Below, piece by piece: positions 1-12,298 of a DNA stretch of 64,000 nucleotides (position 1 is the stretch's first letter; the number at the start of each line of letters is the position of its first letter). The position numbers and the translations under genes were made by a program. Source of the DNA: Trametopsis cervina (taxonomy: Eukaryota; Basidiomycota; Agaricomycetes; Polyporales; Irpicaceae); NCBI GenBank assembly GCA_022385755.1, contig MU278368.1, forward strand, positions 349,360-413,359, in the 5' to 3' direction. The notes below the pieces were generated by a model. The model saw only the letters and a list, made by a program, of their open reading frames with translations. It was not told the origin of the DNA and did not search any database.

Positions 1-2
1 CC

Positions 3-1262
3 ACAAGAACGGGCCTCCGTCGAAGATTCTTCGGTGCAGCCAGTGTCAATTCCGCGTCCATCCTGGTATGTTCAGTTGCGCATCCTGTTCCAGGTCACCA
101 CTGACGATAGGTTAGGCGCATGTGGCGTGGTAGTTGATGCGACGACCTTCGACAACTGGACGTGTGAGCTGTGCTCAAATGAGAAGAGCCTGGAAGCGTC
201 GTTGGTGAGTTATCCGCTTGTGGCATTGTCCATGCTTGTTTTTCTTATTGTGTGAGCAGAAACACGACTGTCTCCTATGTCCGAGAACGCGCAGAGATCC
301 GAAGAAGAAAGCACTACACCCATCCGCGGATTCGTTCCTGCGAGCATGCAAACCTACCGAAGGCCAGGGTTGGGTGCACGTCCTTTGTTCCGTCTTCATT
401 CCCGAAGTAAGCTTCACGGATGCGGTGCGATTACGTCGTGTGGAGGGCATCAGCACGATTCCGTCATATCGCTGGATGAACGTGAGCACAACTCTCACAA
501 CTTCTATGATCTCATAAATAGACTGACATGATGACCGCAGAAATGTACCTTATGCGACTCTTCTGGCGGCGCGGTCATACGCTGTAGTGATTGTCCTGCG
601 GAGTATCACGTATCCTGCGCGTGGAAAGCAGGTCATAAGTTCGGCTTCGAGTTGCAACCTGTAAGTGGGACCCGCACGTTCCGTGACTTGCCGGGCTAAT
701 GATATCTCCTTAGGGTAACAAGAAGGAAAGTGTGGTCTCGGTAGAGTTCAAGGATGCGACAGGCTGCATGGCACCTCTAGTCACATGTAAGGGCCACCCT
801 CAGCATAGACGGCAGACGTTTGGTATTTGCGAACTGAACGAGAACAGCGAGGTATGTATCATTCCATTTCGCGTAGCGCACGTCCCCTCATCAGCCCTTG
901 CACAGACTGCATTACAAGTCTATTGCAAGAACTACAAACAAACAGAAGTTGGGAACACACATGGCCTACTCAGGAAGGCTCAGCGGTTGGATGCCACCCT
1001 CAACACTGAGGACTCCGTCGAGTCCGAAAGCTCACATTCATCGCCTGATCCACAGTGCACACGCTGTCACACCGAATTCTCCCCAGTTTTCTATCCTACG
1101 CCACCATCCACACCTCCCAGTGGGGGTTCCCCCAGTTCTATGTCTCAGACATGGCTATGCCATCGCTGTCACTTCGAGAGCCAGAATCAGGACACGAAGA
1201 TGAATGGGATCCACAATCACATGAATCTCAACGGTGTAAATGGGTCTCTAGTATTTGCATAG
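3..1262 (+). CDS. SNT2-type PHD/extended-PHD chromatin protein, 3' part
   Basis: Partial gene; the 5' part lies left of the window. Exons read about 3-65, 116-204, 260-481, 541-660, 714-851 and 906-1262, all with GT-AG introns. The first exons give a PHD finger (LRCSQCQFRVHPG joined across an intron to ACGVV, then WTCELCSNE). An extended PHD follows: HDCLLCP, then WVHVLCSVFIPEVSF, CTLCDSSGGAVIRCSDC and AEYHVSCAWKAGH, ending in TALQVYCKNY. The C-terminus has two further CxxC pairs (CTRCHTEF and WLCHRCHFE) resembling a degenerate GATA finger. This order matches fungal Snt2, a histone-tail reader in an Rpd3-type complex with Ecm5. The BAH and SANT parts expected upstream are not visible. BRPF/Jade-type ePHD proteins are the alternative, but the terminal CxxC pairs favour Snt2. 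Confidence 0.82.
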
Positions 1263-1439
1263 TTGTCAATTTCCGATCTGTTGTTCTGTTATATGATTAC
1301 ATGTACTATGATATGGTATACTTGGTGTGGTAATTCATGCAAATGAATGGGTGATAATACAACTGTCGAGGGTTAAGTAATCAAAAAAGCGGGCATGAAA
1401 GCGTAAAGATAGCGAACAATAGTGAAATGTAGGTCTACA

Positions 1440-4400
1440 TTATGCTTTTATCCTCTTATAGAACAATATATACGCCGGTTTACCCTAGAGATCAACGTTA
1501 TTGACGTGGACACAGAAGGTAGAAATGAAGACTTACTACAACGTCTTTCGGATCTGCTGGTGTTATGCGACTATCATCGCAGTACAGCCATCCCCCGCGA
1601 GAAGAAATGAAGGCCGTGTCTATGTATAGTGTTAAGCTACGCGTCTCCTGGCCAACGAACGTCAAGACTCACAGTGACCACTGCTCAGCGTTCCAAAGTG
1701 ATTCGTGACACCATATAAGTCGTACTTGTACGGAGGAAGCTGGGCGCGGGGATCGTCGGCAGGCAAATTAGGTATTCCTCCAACACCCGGAGGGAGTGGC
1801 GGCGGCATGTAGTTCGTGAGGTCCAGACCTTTCAGCGGGAAATCAACAGGGGTCTCGATCTTCTCGGTGAAGTGGCCCTTCACGGAAAAGCGTTTGAGGT
1901 GGATCAACAGGACAGGTGGCAAACGAGCGAGGGACAGTAACTTGGTGGCCTTCCGTAGAACCTTGCAGTTGGGACAATGCCTGTGAACGAAAGAGTAAGT
2001 TGTATTCATGACACACATGACGTTTGACCATCTTACCATGCATCCGACTTTTCCATAATTTCTTCCTTGACGAACGCATCCAGACATTGTTGAATCGTGA
2101 CCTTAGATACGGTTCTGTGGGTGGGGATCGGCAACGTCAAATACATGAACGTGTTGTACGTCGTGGATGTCTATGAGAAGGGATATATATGAGTTCGACA
2201 CAGCAATGTAGCGCTCCACCGAACTTACATGATGGCATGTCAAACATTCTAGCCGACTTCGGTACTGACCCTGGAAGAAATCTACCACTGGACTGTCATC
2301 TCGCATTCGATACATCTGCCATTGTTGTTCACTGGCAAGCTGCGTTGGGAGCTTCTCGAGCTCGGCCTCTCGTTCTGGTGTCATCTCAAGATGAGGCTTG
2401 TTCAGCACACGGTTGAGATCCTCATGAAGACCGTCGAGTAACGAAGCGAGGAACTCCTGCGAATCGTGTTGTTCTGATCCCGCGAACTGCTTTGCATAAG
2501 TGCATACCGTGCGCTGGGAGAGTGTCAGCGTTTCTGGACGGCAGTAATGCGGTCATCCACGTACTCGGAAAGGCAGAGGTGTCAAGCTGGCCATTTCTCC
2601 CTGCCACATGTCCCTTATGATATTTGCAAATGCTTGTGCCAATTGACCCTTCGTGCCCATAGGATTTACCATGTTCACTGCACTCTTCCACCGCCCATCT
2701 GTATATAACCTCAGCAGCTGACTTAGACAAATCAGTGGGTTACGTACCCGTGAAAAACCGCGCAAACGGAACCGTGGCGCTCAAGCACTGAATCGTCGAG
2801 TTCATGTAGCACGTATTTCCCAGGTTCTTCAGGCCAGACGTTCCTATTTGAATATCGGCCCAATACGTAACAGGATAGTCTGAGGGAATAGTCGGAGGTT
2901 TGGGACCGGCATGCGACATGATCCTCGGTCGATTGTCTTGTCTTTCCAGACTTGACGAGGCCACGGCGGGAGGTGGTCTAAGAATGTGCTGCGATGATAG
3001 TTCAGGATAATCAATAGGTGGGCGGTGTGAGATGCCCTGCAACGCCTCTTGCGATTGATCAATATAATCATTGGTCCTGCGGCGCAAAGGCGAAGGGTTG
3101 ATAGAGGCTTGCGGAGGTAGAGAAACAAGACCATTGGCAGGGGAGCTGAAGGATGACCCAGACATTTGAGGAGATATTGTCCGGTTGAATTGTGGATATT
3201 GGATTCCCGAAATCCCGGTGGCTAGCGAGGGGGATACGCGATGTGTAGGGTTCTACATATCGGCTGTTAAGTAGTGTCTGCTGGACATGAAGAAAAGGAC
3301 TCACGGTTGGAGGTATAGGAGGAGGCTGATATGACACCGACTGCGACGGCGGCCGTGTACCCACGGGCCTCGATAAAGGTCTTCTTGACATGTCAGCAAA
3401 CGGGGGAGAAACAATGTCTCTACTGCCGAAGCCAGGACTTAAGGGCGGATGAGTATTTGTTACATGTTGGAACAAGGAGAAAGCATCCTACCGTAGTGAG
3501 GGAGGAATATCTGAGGGTGCGGGGGTCCCAGCACCCGGCGGCGGCACCCACATCTTATATTCATGTGGCTCTGACGAAGGGCCAGCGGACACAGTGCGCG
3601 TGAAGTTGGACGTTTCAGCAAACGGAGGAGACATAGGTTGCTGCACAAAGGATGGTCTTGTGGATGACTCCGCTGGTAATCTGGCATGACCGGCGGAGGT
3701 AGACGAGACGAGAGACGGTGGCGACGGTAGGGGAACCATAGGCGACATGTGACCGTTTACACCTGGGCTGGAGTCAATGGCATGCATTAAGTCTGTCGCA
3801 GGCCCAGGGACCTCCAAGGTAGTCTCAGAACCGCCGTGAACAACGTCGTTAGGGAATTGCGCTTTCCAAGCTCCCAGACCGCCAACCAGCACCATAGGAA
3901 TGTTCTTCAGGATTTTCTTGAATGCCACTTCGTATATTTGCCCCATAAGAGCCTTCAGTGCTGGAGAATCATTGAACGATGTAGACGATTCATCATATAC
4001 AGCAACCAAATCAAACTTGTCCCGATTTGAGAAGAGGATGCTTTCCTGGCGTGGCGCTACTGCAAGTGAATTCTCGATGGCCTCAGCAGACACACTGCGT
4101 AGACGCAAATGAGCAAACTCGAACTGCTGAAACATGGAACAACTCACTTTTCTCGGAGTAGTACTGAGGGCTCAATACATATAATAGCGTCCGCCTTGAT
4201 GTGCTCCCGGTCAAACTCCTCACGTGTACGTACGTCGAGAATAAGAATTTCGAAATTGTTCTTGCCCATGTATTCATGCAGGGTCCCGGGAAACAACGTA
4301 TGTGGAATCGGTGGAGGCACTTGCGACAAGAGAGGTGATCTGGCTGCTCCATTCAATGCAAGATTGGAAGGCTTTCTTGGTACGAGGGGTGAGCGTGTCG

Positions 4401-5564
4401 GAGATGCTGGTCTGCTGTTGAAATTATCCACACTTGGTATCGGTGTACTTGAAGGTCGCGGTCCAGGATCAATCGACCGTATAGGAAATGGCTTGATCAG
4501 TTGAATGGGGGAGTGTGCGATCGGGGAGGACCCCTCCAGAGGATGATCGTCAGTGGGTGAATGTTTACTGGACCCCGTAGCTAATGGCTTAACAGCAGGA
4601 AGTCTCAGAGCGTCCATTTCATCCAGTTCGTCGATTGAAGGAAACGCGTGGCTGAAGTCGGTCAAGCTCAGTCGGTTGGTGACTCGAGGCGAAGACGATG
4701 CGGACGAGGTTGGCGATGGCGGTCCAAAACTTGAGACAGGAATTAATGTATGGGGAGACGGTGAAGCAATAGAAGGAGATGTGATGCTGGGAGACGGTAG
4801 AAGAGGTGACGGTAGGTTCTGCAGAGACATCCGCTGCGATTTTGGCATTTCAGGAGAGACGGGGTACGACATGCTTGACGAAGTAGACGGAGAGAATAGA
4901 GTGGGCGTCGGTGGTACCACAGGCGTAGAAGGCAGAGATGGTAGGTGAAGATCCTTCGAGATGCGCTTCGAGGTCGCCTTCGCCGGCCCCACAGACAGAC
5001 CCGCACTCTGCAGTGCTCGCATGCGATCAGCAATGCTGCCGCCGCTCGCCTTGGACACTGTACCATCTGCTGCCTCAGATTCAAACTCGCTGCAGAAGGT
5101 TTAGAGGGCAACAAGGTAGGGTGTCGTAAGGTATACTTACCGTGCTGCAACCGTGTCAATTTCAACCAGCTTCCCTTCTATTCTCGCCATGCTCTCCTTC
5201 AGGTCGTGACCCTCACGCTTACCAAGTTAGTAAGGGATATGAAACGTTCATGTCCTAGATAACTCACCTGCTGGAAGTCGAGTAAATCTCTCATAAAACT
5301 GCCTTTTTTGCCAGATATCTCCTGCTTCATCTCGGTCGTATCCATGTAGAGCTGAGCCAACGATACCGCTTTAGTCAATGCACTCAATGCGCCTCTCAAA
5401 TCACTCTCTCCTTCCTTCGCCCTCGCAGTATGTATCTGATCCCGCGCAGTCCGAAGCAGTGTAATCGCAGAGGCTCCCCGAGCCGCCTTCTGTGCCTGCT
5501 CTCTCGCAGCAGCCTTGATTTCCGCTACAGAATCACGCTGGGTAGGTGCAGGTCCATTCTGCAT
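1440..5564 (-). CDS. DOA4/USP8-like ubiquitin C-terminal hydrolase
   Basis: Multi-exon deubiquitinase of roughly 1,200 residues. The N-terminus (5564 to about 5100) is a helical USP8-dimerisation/MIT-like region. A long Ser/Pro-rich linker follows, then a rhodanese-like domain (HEYMGKNNFEILILDVRTREEF to VLVGGLGAWKAQFP, about 4300-3830) without a catalytic-loop Cys. The USP core has the Cys box GLKNLGNTCYMNSTIQCL (about 2790-2850), zinc-type CLTCHHVSS and HCPNCKVLRKA pairs, and a His box GHYTAFISSRGGWLYCDD assembled across an intron near 1665. A last short exon gives GKPAYILFYKRIKA and the stop at 1440-1442. Start ATG at 5562-5564. In yeast Doa4/Ubp4 and human USP8 this architecture removes ubiquitin from endosomal cargo at ESCRT-III. 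The gene is convergent with the SNT2-like gene, 177 bp apart. Confidence 0.93.
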
Positions 5565-7652
5565 TTCTGCGGAGCAATTGAAGTTATGATTAGCAGGCCA
5601 TGATGCATGCAGGATGTATTATAATGACACACTGTGAGTGGGCAATCTAAAGTCCCCAAACGCTGGTGAAGATGGCAGCACGGCTACGCTAGGCATGGGC
5701 CTGTGCAAGCGTTCGGTGTAGAAGCTTTCAGGAGCTCAACTTAAGAAGATCAACAAGACAAGAGCAAAGTGGATGGAAGGTAGAGATGTAGTGCATGTAA
5801 TAGGTCAAGGGTTGGCCGCAGCGAGCGCGGTAACTGGAAATCACCATAATCCCCGTGTTGCGTTGACTAAAGTGATCGGGGGTCTTATTCCGATACCGCG
5901 ACTATGCGACTTAGTGACGTCCTGGTTTCGACTCAACTTCATTCGCAGGAGGACTATGTCACGGGCGTGGTAAGACTCTCAAACTACGAACATATCATGT
6001 TTCTTCTTATAACCCGATGTGATTACTGCAGGTATGATTGATTGCATTCAAGGGTATCATCCAGCAAGAAAGATGGCCTTATCACATCTCAGGGGCTTCC
6101 TCGTAATTCAAGAGACGGCTTGGCTTTCCGGTTGCCAGGAGCTGGAGACTCAGGGAACATGGTGGAAACTGGCAACACAATAGGGTATGTTTCTTGGTAT
6201 TGGCTCATGTGAAATCCGGTTCCGGGGTCCGGATACACCCTTCAGCGAAGTACTGTACGTCTCTTGATGTGAGAAGGCGGTCATGGTACAATTCTGCGCG
6301 CTCTTATCAGGGAAATTACAAGTCTGTCATGCGTGACTTCCAGAATAAATTCACAACGACAACGAAACGTCGGTAGAAAACAAGGGTGAAGAGAGAGGGG
6401 GCAAAGAGGGTCTTGTCGCGTGAAGTCCACCTGCAGTCGTCTGAATATAGGTCTGCGCCGTATGGTGCAAGGCGGGCTATGAGGCGGAGCAGGACATACG
6501 AGAGAACTGGAAGATTACTGTGGAATACATGGATGGTCTTGGAGAAAATACTTTCCCAGGTAATCAGTTGCGCTGCTCGTTAGATCATAACTCAAGATCT
6601 CGAGTATGTGTACGCAGCAAGAGTTAGCTAGTTCTATACGCGACATTCGGAGAAAGCCCACTTCCTAATGAGGCTCAGTTAGGATATCGAACAGCTGTCT
6701 GTCCATGGGCCTCACTAAGCTACAGACTTGCCTACTGTAATCTTAGTAAAATGCGGAGGGGATGCTTATTGCCTAGCGCAAAGCGGGGGTCCGATATGCA
6801 AGAATACGTCCATAAATACACCTGTCGTTTTCTATGCGTTACTTTACCGCAGTGAAGAGACTCGTACGCCACGGGCTTGGCCAAAGAACGGATCAAGTCA
6901 CGACACGTATATTATTTATATAAGATAAAATATTGAGAAAGAATCAGGACCCTAGCCACCGGCTCATCATACCTAGGCTGGCATGTAAGTTCAAGTTATG
7001 CGTTGGCTCTGTAGCACATGCGAAACGGCCCCAATTATTCGAGTGTAATGGTCACCCCTATTTATCGCAGGTCTACCGATGCAATAGCTATCATTATCTG
7101 CAGGTTTACATTGCATTATGTTGGTCCTCCAACGTGCTCCTCCTGAGTGAAAGCTAGGTGTTCTATCTTAGTGTACTCCGACCGACTAACAGAGGTAAAT
7201 GCGTGCATCGCCTCACGGTATCGAGCGATACTAAATGAATACCACCGGCCATGCCACATGTCATGTGCCAACTATGTGTCACTTCTGGCAGAACTTTCTC
7301 CTGTTCCAACATCCCACTATTACCCCCGAAGCGAGCGAAGTTTTACTGTTTGATATGTTTTCAATTCATGTAGCTATCGTGTATCTTGTACTATGTAAGG
7401 AAAGCGGAACAAACAGTACGTGGGGACAGATGTCGACAGTGGGTATGCTGGGAGGGGAATGCAATTATCATACAATGTTATGATGTGATGCATAGAATGA
7501 GTGACAATGAGCAGAAAGACATCTAATACAGCTCGACAGCAACAGAGAATACCATTATAAGGAGGAAGACCAGATAAAATGACAAGCCACAGATAAATCA
7601 CCACCAGTGCCCGACAGAAAAACCATATGTTCGAATTAAAAATGAGCAAATA
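5565..7652. other. 2.1 kb gene-poor interval
   Basis: No recognisable gene, RNA or transposon. ORFs here are all under 92 residues and none has a family motif. A stretch around 6050-6190 reads open in one frame with coding-like composition (SSSKKDGLITSQGLPRNSRD and beyond), but I could not place it in a convincing exon chain. The interval separates the 5' end of the deubiquitinase (5564) from the 3' end of HHK1 (7653), so its left part should hold the deubiquitinase promoter. It could also contain an eroded gene or a non-coding transcript. Confidence 0.4.
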
Positions 7653-10600
7653 CTATGAGGGCAGCGTTGATGTATCAACAGGTGCCTCGGAGTGCGGAGT
7701 ACCTCGCTTTCGCCGATCTTCTGCGATGACAAGCATGGCATGCAGGCTTTTCTCGTATACAGGTTTCGTCAGCACACTGCGACAGAAGTAACGTTAACGG
7801 TCAGCGGTGCTCATTGGAGTAAAGAAGCACATACTGATCAACCCCTGCTTCGAGGTACTCGTGCTGATCAGTCAACAAGGCGTTACCTGGAGGAAGCCAT
7901 CAGCAGCGAGAATAATGACTGAACACAGATGGACGTACCAGTGACGCCGACCACGAAATCATGTCGACCCATCTCTCGCAATTTTGCAACCGCCTCGAGG
8001 CCAGACATCACTGGCATCTGGTTGTCCAGGAATACAACGGCGTACTTGTACTCCTCGGAACCGGTTGACATCCGTGATGATGACATCGCGCCTTCAGCAG
8101 ACAGCCCGCCGCTACCAGTCTCTTCCGAAGAGGGTGTGACACGTGAGCCTATGCCCAATATCATCTCGAGAGCCAGCTCGCCATTCTCCGCAGTCGAGAC
8201 GCGGCAGCCAATTCTCGTGAGCATACGAGACATCAGCTTCCGCGTTAGAGGATCGTCGTCGACTACCAAAACCTTTATTCCTAGCTCGAACCCGGGTGAA
8301 GATGGCGGACTTGAGTTTCCTGTAGACTGTCCAACAGCGGTCGAAGAAGGGGATGCTTGGGCCGAGGTACTGGAATGTAGTCGCTGGAGAGAAAAGTCTT
8401 GTGGGGCGGGTAGCTTGAGATAATTTGGGCGTGTGTTTTCTGTATTATGCTGCGCAACAGTGGGAAGATCCTGGTTGGCAGTGGAAGGTGAAGCCTCTTC
8501 TGGTGTACTTTGCGGAGGCGGGTCAGTCCCTGTATGAGGGTCGCCGATAGTACGGGTGAGAACGGGAGAAACGTCGTCTCGTTTAGCCGACAGTTCCACG
8601 AGGCCGCCTTCGAACTGGTGAGAAAACTCTCCTATTGCCAGGGCAGTAACTACTTACCTTGCTCCATGATACTATGCAACGCGGACGACGATCGTGTTCC
8701 CAGAGTTGTGTTTGGAGCGGTAGGTGGGTCCGGTTTACCGGCAGTGTAAGAATCAGCCATGATGTCGGAGAGGTTAATGTCAGATAGGTCATGTCCAGTA
8801 TCGGACATCTGTGCAGATGAGAGCCCAGGGACGGCCTTAGCACCGACTCCTAAGGCTAAAATACAAAACTGTCAGTTTCGTGTTGAACACGTCAATTCAA
8901 AGTTGCACTTACGTAGCTCAACCCAGAATGTTGAGCCCTCATGGACTTTGGATTGTACACCAAGACGACCTCCGCTCAACTTCACTATTTGGCGGACCAA
9001 AGCCAGCCCCAGACCAGTCCCTTTGCCGCCTTCGACAATCGTCAGCACGTGCTAGTAGACAGTGGTGGTGCAGACGTACCTTGCTGCCTGCCCATCTCCG
9101 TCTGATTGAATGCAGCTGACATAAACAAAGAATATGAGCCATAGCACCTTTGGGGGAGAACTTGGCCTACAAAATAGCTTGCTATGGATCATATCCCTTC
9201 GCCGAATACCACAACCAGTATCGGTGACCTCAATGCGGACAACGATACACTCAAGTGGTGGAGGCTTGTTGTGTATATTGTTATGTTGATCCAAACGCGC
9301 CGCAGAAAGCTGCTGCTCTGTTTCAGTAGGCTCGTTGTCGAAGGTCTCTGCGCTCTTCGGTGAGTTGTAGCCCGCCGCCAACGTTATATAAGCGCGTACC
9401 TCCTGAGTTCGCGCTCAAAGTGCGAACTGGGATGGGACGAGACGAGATCTCTTGCAGTTCGGTCCCGCTGACTGAGTTGGCAGCAGTCGCAGGAAGAATC
9501 AGCCGAGTCTTGATGATTAACCGTCCACCTTGTGGAGTGAACTTGCACGCATTGCTAACACTCGTGTGAATAGGACGACCCAGGGCTGCTAGATGTAGCG
9601 CACATACCTCGCCAAATTGGTAATGATCTGGCGCAACCGCGTCTCATCCCCGACCACGATGCCATCTTCTTCCAAAGCCATTCGTTTTTCAATGTCTTCT
9701 TCGCTAAGGCCGACCAATGATTCGTACAACGCCCGCCGAGCAACGTTGTCAATGTTCTTATCGAGGTCAGTCACAAACGTCAACCTGCGAGCGTCCGTGG
9801 CCAGCTGTAATGGAACAAACAGCGAACGCATGACTTTGTGGAATGCATATGGCTTGAGCACGCTTTCGAATCGCCCACTATCCATCCTGTTGAAGTCGAG
9901 CACGTCATTGAGCACTTTTGACATCATGTTCAGGCTGCCTTCAAGAGCCTTAAACTCGATCTCCTGAGCCTTTGCGACAGTCCCCGAGGCCTCCATGTTT
10001 TGTACAGCCAATAGAGCAGTATTGAGGGGAACGCGGACTTCATGGAATACGTAGGATGTCAAGCGTCTTTTCGAATCTGCGGCTTTCCTCTCATTGACCT
10101 GCGCCTTCTGAGTGGCCCTGAATTGGATCTTGAGCTGATCTCGTAGGGTGTATAGTCTGCGTTCGGACTACAATACTCAGTGCTCAGCACAACATGATTC
10201 TGCAGGTCACTGGTAAGGGCGACGGAACTCACAGTCTCGCGCATGTAGTGAACGTAAAGCAGAAACAGCTGAAAGACGATGAAGTTTGTGATATCTGTGG
10301 ATGAAATGAGAGGTTATGTTAGCACCATAGATGGATGTGGCGGTATGTATTGTTGTACGAGACGTACTTCGCGTGAACTGTCGTCGTTCCGGGATGACCA
10401 GCGCGCCTCCACTTTGGGTAAGAGATATTTAAGCACTTATTCCACACGAGGCAGCAGCAACAACGTACGAGACGGCGAATATCACCATGCCCACAAGCCC
10501 AGAAAACCTTTCCATCTTCAAACCGAACAACGCGATGGTTTGCAAAGCGGTTGTGTAGCTGGGACAGCGTTAGAGTAGTGTATCGGATGTTTCACCATAT

Positions 10601-11676
10601 TTCGTGATGTACTCACTAGAATGTCGCCAAGAAATCTTTCCCTTGACAAGGATATAACGCCGGCTGGTCTTGATGATAGAAATTACAGAGGTGCATGAAT
10701 GTGACCTGGTAAACCCCCCAGGACCACGTCGACAAACCGAGAAACACTTGATAAAGCTTGGGGCGGTCGCGAGGGAGGTCAAATATCACCATGAACACAA
10801 GGGGAAATGTGAACAACGGCATGAGTGAGTAGTAAAATATAATGTCCGGAAGTGTTGCGGGTTTGGGTACGACTATGGTCGCAAGTGTCCAATTCAGAAT
10901 GAAGAAGCATGCAGACCAGATAGCAAGGTTCTGTTTGAAGTTATTACTAGCAATGTGTAACGATAGATGCTACATACCTTCCTCAAGAACCAGCTCTCCC
11001 TGTTATAATGCTGCTCCGCCTTGTCGTCCAAGAATCTCGTGTAGAAGAATCCGAGCAAGAATGGCCACACCCTCCATCGTATCCAAATCAATGGGACACA
11101 ACTCCCCCAAAATCCGTCCCCGTGCATCGCAAGACTCTCCCTGTCGGTGTTCGTCCCTCCAATAGGATTGCTCCCCGCACCCCTCTCCGGCTGAACCCCA
11201 TGGTCAGAATGTGTCGCACTCGTTGTCTTCAGATCCTCTGCCCACTCCCTATCCACAACAACCTCGTCCAACTTCTCGTCCGCATCTTCTGCCACCACCT
11301 GCCTGGTCGTAGAGCGATGGTAGCTGCTCCCTCCGGCCGTGCTCTCTTCGAATGCAGAGGAAGACGATGGGGCAGTACCGTTGCTCAACTTGCGGCGAAA
11401 TCTATCCCAATGTACTTGCAGGTTCTTCTTGATTCCTCCATCGATCCTTGCCTTCTTGTTCTTCCTTGACGAGAACGACGACGCTTGCTGTACCGGAGGC
11501 GGCAAAGTCGGCTCTGCCACAGTTCCCTCGCCGGCGCTGCCTATCACATCAGAACGGGGGCCACGGGGTGAAATCTTCTCCATGCTAAAGCTAGATACCG
11601 GCCGGTCATTGGAGGAGTCGAGCTTGGTGGAGGAACCGGTTTCGCTGGCCAGAGAGATGCGAGAGCGAAAGGGCAT
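7653..11676 (-). CDS. Membrane hybrid histidine kinase HHK1
   Basis: Hybrid sensor kinase of about 1,150 residues in many exons. A Ser-rich cytosolic N-terminus leads to a module with DGFWGS, WPFLLGFFYTRFLDDK and HYNRESWFLRK. Several hydrophobic segments follow (for example DIIFYYSLMPLFTFPLVFMV). HisKA has the phospho-acceptor His in [20 protein letters not shown]. HATPase_c has [22 protein letters not shown] and [17 protein letters not shown]. The C-terminal receiver has [14 protein letters not shown], phospho-acceptor Asp in [16 protein letters not shown], and Lys in VLTKPVYEKS. All catalytic boxes look intact. No PAS, GAF or HAMP domain is seen. The last two exons give the receiver end and the stop at 7653-7655. 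Start was set at [11 protein letters not shown] (11676) because the paralogue begins identically; an in-frame ATG lies 18 bp further upstream. Likely feeds an Ypd1-type phosphorelay. Confidence 0.92.
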
Positions 11677-12298
11677 AACGAGGCCAGGCACCACTCACAG
11701 TCAGACTTCGACGAGCCGAGGTGTCGAAGAGCTGCCTTGGGTAGGCAGGCCTAAGTGGTGGTGGTCGTCGCTGTCGCCGGGCAGGTCCTGGAAGAGCACG
11801 AAAGCGCGAGTCTCGACCTAGGGTATTCTGACAGAATCCGGCTTATGAGAAACATGAGTCCCACGCTGCCGCGGAATCCGCAGCGCCCACCGCGGCCAAT
11901 AAGCGGAGACCCCGGGGTCCTGACGGTGTGCAATTTGGCAAATTTATTGGCCCAGAATCTTCTAACGTCATTACGACTAGTTTGGCAATCTTAAGTACGT
12001 TTCGTCACCCCTACCTCGTTTCAAAGTGTCACCTCACGTCACTCAACGTGTTCAGTACCTGGCCGTCGTACGACGACGCACGAATTAAAGGCACGTTAAG
12101 GAAGGACTCGAGTTTACGCAAGGCCTTCCTGGAAATCTTCTCTCCCATTTCGATTGGTCTCGCTGAAAAGCTTCAGCGAGACCGATGTTGAATTATGTTC
12201 AAGTAGAAATGTTGTGATATGTCATAAACAGGAGCATGTACAACACTTCCGAGAACTAGAAGAAAAATACAGAGATCCCCAAAATGAATTGCACACGA
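11677..12298. promoter_or_regulatory. HHK1 upstream region
   Basis: This 620 bp lies between the HHK1 start and the 3' end of the ADIP-domain gene, both on the minus strand, so it should contain the HHK1 promoter and 5' leader plus the 3' UTR of the ADIP gene. No protein-coding feature is evident. The only clear structure is the strong hairpin listed separately at 12153-12186. Confidence 0.5.
12153..12186. repeat. Strong inverted repeat / hairpin
   Basis: Two 15-base arms, ATTGGTCTCGCTGAA and TTCAGCGAGACCGAT, flank a four-base AAGC loop. The inner 12 base pairs are perfect; the outer three contain one mismatch. It lies about 115 bp beyond the stop of the ADIP-domain gene and about 480 bp upstream of the HHK1 start. 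It could be a 3' UTR hairpin, a dimeric regulator site or the remnant of a small mobile element; the sequence alone does not decide. Confidence 0.75.

Noticed and set aside
5925..5950. T-loop-like string GGTTTCGACTC suggesting a tRNA
   Set aside because: No matching acceptor stem, D-arm or anticodon arm could be drawn around it.
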